From Macrosoma leucophasiata (taxonomy: Eukaryota; Arthropoda; Insecta; Lepidoptera; Hedylidae): a stretch of 64,000 nucleotides of DNA. The stretch lies in the NCBI GenBank assembly GCA_036365455.1, contig JAWQUS010000030.1, positions 14,404,001 through 14,468,000 on the forward strand. Direction: 5' to 3'. The position numbers were made by a program, and so were the translations under genes. Every line of letters begins with the position of its first letter. Within the stretch, counting starts at the first letter, position 1. Below the pieces are notes generated by a model that saw only the letters and a list, made by a program, of their open reading frames with translations, did no database searches and was not told the origin of the DNA. Positions 53,353-62,518 of this stretch are shown here, in pieces.

Positions 53353-53444
53353 ACTAGTTAAAATTTCGGTAAACGAAAAAGATGGAATAGACCATTATAA
53401 GTAGTATGTAGGTACTGTACGCATCATCACGTATCATTATGCCT

Positions 53445-53602
53445 ATATTCCCCGAAACGGTAAGCAGAGGTAAATGCATGCATTCAAGCATACATGCAAA
53501 CAGCCAAGTTGCGCCAGTTACGTTTTGTTCCGCGTACGAAATATGTAATGAATGATGAATTTATTGACATCTCCGGACACATTTCCAAACTTCAAAAGTT
53601 AC
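53445..53602 (-). repeat. tRNA-headed SINE (family E) fragment
   Basis: ccccgaaacggtaagcagag, tgcatgcattcaagcataca and tgacatctccggacacattt. Confidence 0.6.
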
Positions 53603-53604
53603 AC

Positions 53605-54405
53605 TACTAATTATCGACATGCAACTTATACTTTTTATCAGCGAGTATTTTGTATCAACCTTAATCATTTATATCTAGTATTACATTTTGATAAAAAGTA
53701 TTTAAGACTTAGCATAATACCCCTATATCACTTGTATTGCTAATTGTTATATCTTATCATATTTAATCTGCCTATGTGCGTAATACATATTCATTTTGTT
53801 TAAAAGTATCTATTAATTAGGTATTTCCGTTAAATATGCATGCTTTTTCTGTTCTGCCTGATTTTTTTCCTTCCTCTCTCTCTGATTCAATAAAAGCTGC
53901 TTTGGTGGCTTCACTGCAATAGTATTCTTACTTATGAAGTAGCGATTTTAATCCACCGGTCAGTAGGGATTGGAAAAATCTGAAAAAAAGTTGATACGTT
54001 ATAAAATCTCTATAACATCAAAATTAAATCATGTTTGATAATTGCCTAAAACTCGACAACAGCTGGAATGATTTGGATAATTTTAGTTTTATAATATTCG
54101 TTGTACCTAGTCCAAAGTTAAAAATATATAGAAATTGTATGGAAAATAGTTTGTTTTGAAACCATTCTGTTTTCCCATACAAATGATTCGTACCTGTGAA
54201 GTCTTTGACACATTATTAATTCTAAGGAGATATATAATTAATATTGATTTTCTCAGGTACACTACCGCTAGGTGGGTAAACTACTTAACGATAGTAGGCT
54301 ACTACGTGGTACTACTACTGCTACATTAAAGTTCCGAAATCAAACGCAGGGTCTTGGTCAATATTTTTATGATCTCCAGTGGCACTTTGGAATTTGGTAC
54401 AAGTG
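53605..54405. other. No gene; one Helitron-like fragment
   Basis: 54045-54240 (aaactcgacaacagctggaa; gtctttgacacattatta) matches the type-4 family in part. The rest is AT-rich. Confidence 0.4.
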
Positions 54406-54409
54406 CCCA

Positions 54410-54560
54410 GTGAAAGTCAATAGGTTCTACATAGGCTGGCGATTCTGGATGGTCCTAGGGACTGCAAAAACGTAAACGACGAAGGTGTTTGCTTTGCATT
54501 CGTGAATGCATTTATTTGTCTTTGACTATCCCTTCAAAGAATTAAGGCTTGATGTTTTTC
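54410..54560 (+). repeat. tRNA-headed SINE (family E), 3' half
   Basis: gtgcccagtgaaagtcaata, aaaacgtaaacgacgaaggt and ttcgtgaatgcatttatttg resemble the body, diverged. Confidence 0.5.
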
Positions 54561-54942
54561 CTTTTACAAAACGTTTAATCAAGTAAATTGTCCTACTTAA
54601 AGAACATATTTTATTCATTCTTACCGCAAACGCTTGAACAAATTAGTCAACAAAATCTTGATATTTTGATCAGTTATTTACTTACCTTGTTACATTTCTA
54701 CGTTGAATAACATTTAACATTGCAAACACAGATCATGATCGCAAAGGTGTTGACGTTAACTAGTTTGATGCATAATTAAGCGTCTAGTTTAAATATTAAC
54801 TTATCTGGTCTGGTCCTTGATAAAATGGGTTTGTACCAGCTACTTGCACAGTCCAAAAACAACGCTTTCATACATAATTATATAACGTTTCGATTCTTTG
54901 CAGGATATCATTTAGTGGCGTAGATACCTATATTTTTTATGC

Positions 54943-55086
54943 AGGTAATGAAAGTTGCAGTTCACATTGATGTTAAGTGATGACTGCAACCTATAGTATT
55001 GACACAAAGATCAGAGGTCAAAGTGCAGATGCGTTGCCACCCCTGAGACCTTAGTTGTTATCACTACCATTTGACGGCTGATAGAT
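54943..55086 (-). repeat. SINE family A, older subfamily
   Basis: gttgcagttcacattgatgt, gatcagaggtcaaagtgcag and ccacccctgagaccttagtt. It lies head to head with the copy at 55088. Confidence 0.75.
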
Positions 55087-55087
55087 T

Positions 55088-55290
55088 TTTACTGGTGGTA
55101 GAGCTCCAGTGATGGAGCTCGCGGGCTCGCGTAATTTCCGGCACAGAGGCATAACACCTTAGGCCTCAGGAGTGGAAACGCATCTGCATCTTGACCTTGG
55201 TCTTTGTGTGGGTGTCTATAGGCTTCAGTAATCACTTAACATCAATGTGAACTGCATACTTGTTTGCCACTTCCATTACATAAAAAAAAT
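55088..55290 (+). mobile_element. SINE family A with internal deletion
   Basis: Keeps the start actggtggtagagctccagt and the end acttccattacataaaaaaa but lacks ~80 bp of the middle: gcgggctcgc joins directly to gtaatttccggcac. Confidence 0.85.
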
Positions 55291-55443
55291 ATAGATAAGG
55301 TAATGCGCATAAATAAAGTAAGTGTGTAAAATAAGGTAAATGCCTACGTTTTATTTCTATTTAAAAAAAACATGTTCTAAGTCCACGTCACATTTCTTTG
55401 TGCATTTTATCAAGGGAAACGCTGGTATCTGTGACCTCAGTTT

Positions 55444-55565
55444 TTTACGTTTACAGATACCAACGATCATCTTATATGTATAATTTAAGTGACATGTTTC
55501 ATAGTTTAATTAAGCAGTGAGAATGTGCTATTTTTGTTTCATCAATAAATGATTTATTATTATTT
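55444..55565 (+). mobile_element. Retroelement 3' end, as at 13343
   Basis: gataccaacgatcatcttat, tttaagtgacatgttt, caataaatga and (TTA)n. It has a 40-bp segment that the 13343 copy lacks. Confidence 0.6.
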
Positions 55566-55593
55566 ATAGTAAACATTTTACATTTATTTCTTT

Positions 55594-55790
55594 ATGACTT
55601 TCCTTGGCCAAATAGGTCGAGGGTGGGGTCCAAGAAGGGGGTCCAAGAAATCGGCGTGCATGTATGAAGAGAATGATGAATGGTATAAGGGGTTGTATAA
55701 GAAGCACGAAGGTGTGTCAGGTCCGGGTTATCTGGCGCTCGACACTCTCTTGACCTACCCCGTAAGGGACTTGGCGTGAATGATGTTATA
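55594..55790 (+). pseudogene. LINE C-terminus (family H)
   Basis: Codes in pieces for KKSACMYEENDEW and, after shifts, SGYLALDTLLTYPVRDLA. It is the same end as 17401-17619. A (TA)n run follows at 55788-55803. Confidence 0.6.
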
Positions 55791-55802
55791 TATATATATA
55801 AC

Positions 55803-55946
55803 ATATGACGTTTGTCCACCATTTTTATCAAGTTTTGACCAATACCAGACTATCAGTGCTTACGTAGACAGTGTGTAGCAGAGATCGTCGCTCTACGAAG
55901 TCGAAACTAGTCGATTGTCACTTTCATAGGATGGATGTGCACTGTA
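55803..55946. mobile_element. MITE I, right half
   Basis: Starts within the body (atgacgtttgtccaccattt) and ends gatgtgcactgtac. The left end is missing. Confidence 0.7.
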
Positions 55947-55969
55947 CATACTTTTTTCATGTCTCCTCT

Positions 55970-56200
55970 ACCTACTCTCTTTCAAGAGATCAACCTGAAT
56001 TTATTGAACATTTTACAAATTCAGTCTAATTTTCTATTGGTAACTGTTTATGAATGCATTGAAATAGAAACAATCGACTGTCTTTATTGGATAATAGCAA
56101 CAGGCCGGCCGATCGCTCGCTGAGGATATTAAACGAACTTCCGAGCTACAATGTACACTGATTGAATGGACTTTAAGAGATCCAAAAGGTTTTTTTTAAA
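55970..56200. repeat. Local duplication, copy 1
   Basis: aacaatcgactgtctttatt ggataatagc; cgaacttccgagctacaatg; gattgaatggactttaa. Copy 2 at 57500-57720, same orientation. Confidence 0.85.
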
Positions 56201-56384
56201 TCGAACAATTGATTTGCAACTCTTAACAATTAACTGTATCGACTAGGTATAAAAATGATAATGTACCTCCATTGTAGATAGCAATTTGTAAGTGTAGGTA
56301 CTTATTATTCGCTTTACTCTGAGTTCATCTAACCAAAAGTTAATACGAATTCAATTACGATACCTTTTTATTTCTATTATCTGA

Positions 56385-56660
56385 AATAGTCAACCGAACA
56401 ATGGCGGTCAGATCATTTCAATAGAGTGGTAGTAAAAATAACAACGCAGAATAGGCAGCAGCATCCTGCGATAAAACTACCGCCACTGCCATCGCCAATC
56501 CGCCTGCCAAGCGTGGCGATTATGGCAGATTATGGCATATTCTCCCCTAATGACGTAATGACGCACAACACTGTTGTGAGCGTCTTTGGGGAAGGCTTCG
56601 TCCAGCAGTGGACGTCGTCTCTCGGCTGGGATGATGATGACCTTTTTATTTACCACCGAT
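56385..56660 (+). mobile_element. RTE-type LINE 3' end (family D), + strand
   Basis: Order reversed relative to 4612-4880: gtcaaccgaacaatggcggt, catcgccaatccgcctgcca, ttcgtccagcagtggacgtc, then ctcggctgggatgatgatga as the tail. Confidence 0.75.
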
Positions 56661-56776
56661 GCGAACTGCATGTATATCTGTCACCAGGATAACAAGAATA
56701 ATTATCTACCTCAGGTACTCGTATATTCTTAATTAAGGAGCTGATACAACAGAGACGAGCACATTTTTATAAAACA

Positions 56777-57420
56777 CTAGCTGTCCCGGTAAACTTCATA
56801 TTGCTTCACAATGAAATTACGTGTCAAAGGTTTGATATAATAATAATAATAATAATGGCAACCCATTATACGTCCCACTGCTGGGCACGAGTCTCTCCCC
56901 TTTTTAGGGGGGAGGCCTGGAGCTTACTCCACCACGCTGCTCCAATGCGGATTGGTGGAGGTGGGTGGGTTAGTGGCCAACCCGCTGTCGGATGTTTTCA
57001 AACCGCCCATAAGGCCTCCGACAAGGTTTAACGACTGCTATCTATCGATAGCAACCGGGACCGACGGCTTAACGTGCCCTCCGAAGCACGGAAACGCGCA
57101 TTTAATTTGCCACTAGCGGTCACCCATCACACTACCCGACCGCGCCCGTAGTGCTTAACCGAGCAGATCGCTTACGATCTACACCAGCTGCTGGGCCATG
57201 CGCGCTTCGATTCGCGCGTGTCAAAGGTTTGATATATACGGACAATTTGTATGGGAAAATGAGATTGTGGTTTCTACTATTTCCTTTCAATTTCTTCATA
57301 TTTTCTTACCTTTTAAACTTTCCCTGGACTTCCAAAAATAATTCAAAACCAAAATAAGCCAAATCGGTCTAGCCGTTCTCCAGTTTTAGCGAGACTAACG
57401 AACAGTAATCGATTGTTATA
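56777..57420 (-). mobile_element. Helitron-like element (type 4) split by a 5S SINE
   Basis: CTAG at 56777-56780 and the type-4 body resume on both sides of 56840-57216. Without the SINE it is ~250 bp, like 31078-31326. Confidence 0.8.
56840..57216 (-). mobile_element. 5S-rRNA-headed SINE, copy 5, with 20-bp target duplication
   Basis: Flanked by cgtgtcaaaggtttgatata at 56820-56839 and 57217-57236 (perfect, 20 bp). ~377 bp: (TAA)n tail at 56840-56855, LINE-like end block (cgtcccactgctgggcacga), body, then minus-strand box C-like (57115-57130) and box A-like (57141-57160) 5S blocks, and a 5' end at about 57205-57216. The youngest and most complete copy. Confidence 0.88.
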
Positions 57421-57499
57421 TGTGTGTTGTGCCGTTATTTCATGTTACAATCCATCAATGAACCACACAATCAAGTTTACAGTAGGTACTTCTCTTCTC

Positions 57500-57720
57500 T
57501 CTTTCAATAAATCAGCCTTTTATGTTTCGCAAAGTCCAGACTGATTTTCTATTGATAAATTACAATTTGTGAGGGCACTGAAATACAAACAATCGACTAT
57601 CTTTATTGGATAATAACTACGGGCCGGGTGATTGCTTGCCGAGGATATTAAGCGAACTTCCGATCTACAATGTAGACTGATTGAATGGACTTCGAAAGTT
57701 CTGAAACGATTTTTTAAGCC
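57500..57720. repeat. Local duplication, copy 2
   Basis: aacaatcgactatctttatt ggataataac; cgaacttccgatctacaatg; gattgaatggacttcg. See 55970-56200. Confidence 0.85.
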
Positions 57721-57779
57721 TTCTAAATATTATCGTATTGCTTAAAATGCCTGTCAATATGAGGATAATGTTGCTAATG

Positions 57780-58480
57780 TTTAATACATAGCTATAGCTA
57801 ATGCAATTTTCGTTGCTGCGGTAGCCGAATTAGATCCTGATTCGACGTGAGTCTAACAAAACATAGCTTTTCAATAAATTCTATAAAGTACTTATTCTTA
57901 AATAGCCATTAAAAGTTATGTATTTTAAAAAAAGATAAGATTCAAAAATAAAAATATTTCATGTCATAAATCATAACATCTGCAACTAAAAATAGATTCT
58001 TACCAGATACTTACCTAGCCCTGTTTATTACATCGCGATGCTACATTTTCGCCCGAGGAGAGCATCGCTAACGCAATTTTCGTTCCCGCGGTAGGTACCC
58101 TGAAGTGATAAAGCCGATTCAACGGGCATCTAAGAAAATATTTACAAACTAAATCAAGATAGGACTTTTTTTTTAATAAATTGCTTTGATCCCTTTTTAA
58201 CGTTTTAAACTGATTGATCTTTCAAAATCCATTTCAGTCATTGCCTTTAAGATTATAAGTACAAACAAATTTTTTTTTAAACGCCTCAGAAAATTTAATA
58301 TAAAAACATAAATATTTCATATTTGTAACTAAAAATAGATTTATACCAGAAGCTTTCACTGTTTATTACAACGCGATGCTATATTTTCGCCCTAGGAGAG
58401 CATCGCTAATACAATTTCCGGTCCCGCGGTACCCTGCAGGGATAAAGCTGATTCAACGTATGCCTTAAGAAAACATAGTT
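57780..58480. repeat. Tandem repeat, three diverged units
   Basis: Blocks gagagcatcgctaa / caattttcgttcccgcggta / gataaagc.gattcaac recur near 57800-57850, 58065-58125 and 58395-58460. aactaaaaatagatt..taccag recurs at 57986 and 58328. Period ~310-330 bp. Confidence 0.75.
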
Positions 58481-58484
58481 ATCT

Positions 58485-59205
58485 ACAGCGCGCCAGCGGA
58501 CAGAATTAATGACTAAAACGTGACATTTATGAAAATTATTCGCCAATATTCACGTTTTAAACTCGTATGCCAAACGTTGTTCCGATGTTGTTCTAAGATT
58601 TTCGTTGAGAAGTGCAACTTAGTTTCTTGAAAAGTTTGTGTCCTTGTTGGAAAAAATAATTTACTTCTAAACATTCTTTAGGTGCTATATTCAAAGTCAG
58701 AATCTGAATTCCATTACAACGAAAAAAAATGATAAGTAAATCCTAGAAGAAAATGTAAAGCATCTTAATTGTGTTTAATTAAAATATTGTCTAGACTAGA
58801 AATAGGTATATACCAAAAACTAAAACTAATTCAGTTACAACCTCTCTTTACGCATATTCTTTTGATATTAATACGTATATTCGTATGGACATTGAACATC
58901 TGCGGGTAACAGCATTCTGAGGTTTACGGCCAGAATTCTACACACTGAAATCATCACCACGGTAATCAGTTCTACGGTAGGTAGATACCTACTTATTGTT
59001 TGAACACTGGCATAGCGTGCATCAGTGTCTGTCTGTCCTCCGTGCCAGTTATTGAACCATGAAAAAGTATCTCTTGAGACGATTTTATGATGAGCTATTC
59101 AAAATGTCGTGCTGTATCGATGACTACTTATATTATTCTCATCAATAAATAGATTGAAGACAGCATTGATTGGTGGCGTTGATTGGTGTTATTATTAATA
59201 ACTAG
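58485..59205. other. No gene seen
   Basis: AT-rich, no similarity recognised. Confidence 0.4.
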
Positions 59206-59211
59206 CTGGCC

Positions 59212-59676
59212 CGGCAAACATAATGAATCGAAGGTTTGATATGTACGGACTATTTGTATGGAAAAATAAAATTGTGGTTTCTACTTTTTCCCTTCAATTT
59301 CTTCATATTTTCTTACCTTTTAAACCTTTCCTGGACTTCCTTGGATATACTTGCCGCTAAATGGTAGTGTTTAGCACTATCGTGTTCCGGTCAGGTGGTA
59401 ATGTACGGCCCTGTAATTTCCGGCACAGAGGCATATGACCTTAGGCCTCAGGAGTGGTAACGCATCTGCATTTTGACCTCGGTCTTTGTGTGGGTGTCTA
59501 TAGGCTGCAGTAATCACTTAACATCAATGTGAACTGCATGCTTGTTTGCCACTTCCTTTACATAAAAAAAAAAAAACTTCCAAAAATCATTTAAAACCAA
59601 AATTAGCCAAATCGGTCCAGCCGTTATCGAGTTTTAGCGAGACTAACGAACAGCAATTGATTTTTATATATATAGA
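59212..59676 (-). mobile_element. Helitron-like element (type 4) split by SINE A
   Basis: CTAG at 59212-59215 on the left; minus-strand start TC at 59676. Interrupted at 59341-59575. Confidence 0.8.
59341..59575 (+). mobile_element. SINE family A, 5'-truncated, with target duplication
   Basis: Begins inside the family (atatacttgccgctaaatgg) and ends in 14 A. acttcc at 59335-59340 is repeated at 59576-59581, and the host element is colinear across the site. This is the pattern of LINE-machinery insertion. Confidence 0.88.
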
Positions 59677-59679
59677 TAT

Positions 59680-60011
59680 ACCTGACAGGGTTAATTGAAA
59701 TAAGCGCATCACCTCTTGTAGGCAGCCTCTATAAATACATCAACCCCAAAAACATTTGTACCTACTTCTAGTACAGGTCTGTATACTTTTTTTATGCGAT
59801 CACCTCCAAAAAAAATCTTTAAATTGACTCTTTCATTCCAATCAACGGAGTAGGTACCGAATTATGGATACTCCATAAGTTGGGCCTGATGGAAGTGAAT
59901 AATTAGGTAATAACAAAATAATTATTACAATGATAACCTCATCCTTCCTTTAAAATGTAGTTAAATTCAATAAGAAACCCTTTAATAACATAAATATCTA
60001 TTTATTCGCAG
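59680..60011. other. End of proposed intron 1
   Basis: AT-rich sequence ending in a pyrimidine-rich tract and the acceptor ttattcgcAG at 60002-60011. Confidence 0.6.
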
Positions 60012-60232
60012 ATTCGAGTACCTCAACTGACGACCGTGCTAGCGATTATCGTATCGCTGTCATCCAGTAGTGTTGTGAAGTCTCCCAGCGATGGAACGTT
60101 CGAGCTGCTGATCCTGCACAACAATGACATGCATGCGCGATTTGAGCAGACTTCTCAATTGAGTGGGACTTGCACCACAGCGGACAGAGACGCCGGCAAA
60201 TGCTATGGAGGCTTTCCCAGGGTTGCCACCGT
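60012..60232 (+). CDS. 5'-nucleotidase/apyrase-family ectoenzyme, exon with signal peptide and first metal motif
   Basis: The exon is bounded by a consensus acceptor (cgcAG|ATT) and donor (CCACCGT|GTGAGT at 60233). In frame it gives a hydrophobic segment (VLAIIVSLSSSSVV) and then FELLILHNNDMHARFEQ. The Asp and His of NDMH correspond to the first di-metal ligands of the metallophosphoesterase fold. A cysteine-bearing insert (SGTCTTADRDAGKCYGGF) and PRVATV follow. This is the N-terminus of insect 5'-nucleotidases, which remove phosphate from extracellular AMP (or ATP/ADP in apyrases) and are secreted or GPI-anchored. The frame has no ATG before the hydrophobic segment, so the start must lie in an upstream exon; 20302 is my candidate. 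Family assignment is strong; the exact substrate cannot be told. Confidence 0.93.
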
Positions 60233-62364
60233 GTGAGTTTATTGTCTTTGTGAGTTAAGTTAACATAAAGCGATCAAAAGTCTAGGGTTACATTTTTCAA
60301 CGCGTGGATTGGAACGAAAGGTCTGTCACAACTCAAATGGTTTTTTTTTCTTCGATCAGATCCTCATACGTTCTCGTTACGTCTCCATCCACATTGGATT
60401 GATAAACCGAAATGAAGTAAAATGCTTTTATCACAATTGTTTGAAAAGAAAAGAGAGAGAATAGTATGTCGATGCTATGTCGCTCTTCTTCCATAAATTT
60501 AGATTCATTCAAAGAAAATATTTTGTATAGCAATAACCTAAAGAGGCTCCGTAATTTCACTTCATTCCCAGAGGTAGGTATAACAGCTTCGGTCTCTGAG
60601 GTGGCAGCGCATTAATTTATCTATAGGCTGCAGTAATCACTTAGGTACCGTCCATGTTAACTATCATGCTTATTTGCTACTTTTGTGACAAAAACTAGGA
60701 CACCACTGCAAACATTGCCACTATCTTACTTAATTTGGCAGGTTTTTGCGATAACGGGGTTCATTTAACGACAAATCAAACAGGTTTCTTTTAATTTGAT
60801 CTTACATTACCACAAATCATAAACAGTTATGTAACTAATGAGTTGACCCAATTGGGTGATTACCATTATCTCTCGTAATAGGAATAGTAATGATTCTTTA
60901 ATAATAAATTTGGATCTGAAAACGATATTTAATTGATTACTAGCTATACAGGAACGTTTATAATAATATATGTTTATTATTATTGAATGAAACCCATAAA
61001 AGTTTCATCTGCTTGTTTTATTGTGTAAAACTACAACTGAAAATGAAGTAGACAAACCCTGACATATTCAATATAAAACGGTCTTATTGAATAAACTTTA
61101 CTTAATTCAATCAGGTAAGATCAAAAAATATATTCATAACCCATTCTACAGCCAAATTAAGGCATCTAAATAATTTTGGAAAAACATTAATAAATAATAA
61201 TTTTGGATTCTACTAATATTTTATCAAAACATCGCGATTATGTCAAAAAGGTCAAAACCAACAAAGTCAAGGACGCTAGGTGGCGCTGCACCCGTGCACA
61301 GGCAAAACTCAAAGGGAGTAAACCAAATATCACCTTGATATCATATCCAATACCTATGGACTAGATATAGGACAGTTATAATAGAATTTAATTACTTCTT
61401 AATAACATTCATCACTTTATAATGACCATGTCTTGAGTGACAATCGGAATCAGACTGATAGATACAGTGTGTAAAAAATTAGGTGATTTTTACACGCTGT
61501 ATTTTTACGAGCACTTGTGGGCGTATCTGTGCCTCGTCAAGGATTAATACCGGTAAAAAATAATATAAAAAATCCACACCAAATAAAAAAGAGTTATGAA
61601 TGTTATTTTTCATTATGTAGGTGTAAGTATTTTTTTCCCCACTACATATTTGGATTTTTACAACTATTTGATAGCTGTGTCTCTTGAAAATGATTCGTGT
61701 TTGGTTTTGTCATCATTTTTCTATGGATCGCTATATAAAAAGTAGTTTATGGTAAAAAATGATTATATACAACGGTGACCACTATCCATCAGGTGCCTGT
61801 GTGCTTGTCTAACATCCTATTGACGGCCGTAGCATGAAAATAAATTTTAAATACGTTAAAATGTTCATAAACTAGCAACCCGGTCGATTTTGGGCGGGCA
61901 CTTTAGCGAAGGTTTACGTAAAACTTTATTAAGCTCCCTCACAGATAGTTGGATACCATACCATACCTATAGATAGATCTATACCTAATATCAGATGATA
62001 CTATAACTAATTGATACGTAGGCCATACTGTAAGTTTCTGGATTCTGATATTTTAAATCTACGAAATATTTAGAAGGTTTTCCCTCGCAATGATAATGTA
62101 GATATTTATGCATTCGCTAAAATCATTATACAAAGCAGTTGGACTAGTCTTCCAAAAGCAATTGGAATGGACTATAAAGGCCTTTTCGGGAACTTTATCA
62201 ACCAAACGGGCACTGAGAATCTTCAGAAATTTAAATAACCCAATAAAGCCCAATATCACTGAATCCGAGAATCCAGCACGGAACCAAAGCGTAGTAACTG
62301 GTTTCCACTATGCCACCGATGTATTTAAATAATGATATTTATAAAAAACTACGATACGTTCCAG
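60233..62364 (+). other. Intron between nucleotidase exons
   Basis: GTGAGT at the left and ttCCAG at 62361-62364. It contains a diverged SINE A piece (60585-60690; ggctgcagtaatcacttagg), a small hairpin (61463-61501; gtgtaaaaa/tttttacac), a LINE 3' end word (cggtgaccactatccatcag at 61774-61793) and otherwise AT-rich sequence. Frames at 62059-62332 lack similarity. Confidence 0.85.
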
Positions 62365-62518
62365 GGTGAAAGAAGCGAGGAAAGCAGCAGCGAGTGGCGA
62401 CGGACCGCCTGTTCTCTACCTCAACGCGGGTGACACTTACACGGGAACTGCGTGGTTCACCATCTACAAGTGGAAAGTCGCCGCCGAATTCTTGAACGCC
62501 CTTCAACCTGACGCCGTT
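62365..62518 (+). CDS. 5'-nucleotidase/apyrase-family ectoenzyme, next exon with second metal motif
   Basis: Acceptor CCAG at 62361-62364; the first base completes the Val codon split at 60232 (GT|G), so the reading continues ...VATVVKEARKAAAS. Then PPVLYLNAGDTYTGTAWF holds the conserved GD of the second metal-binding motif, and YKWKVAAEFLNALQPDAV leads toward the GNHEFD motif expected next. That motif is not in the window, so it must be in a later exon. The exon ends in phase 0 before the donor GTACGT at 62519. Together the two exons cover roughly the first 125 residues of a family usually about 550-600 long. Confidence 0.93.

Noticed and set aside
16730..60232. 16730 exon as first exon of the 5'-nucleotidase
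   Set aside because: It ends in phase 2; joining to 60012 shifts the frame and gives a stop within a few codons.
62059..62332. Overlapping frames just before the second nucleotidase exon
   Set aside because: Inside the intron on both strands, no similarity, and not needed: the exons on either side join in frame.
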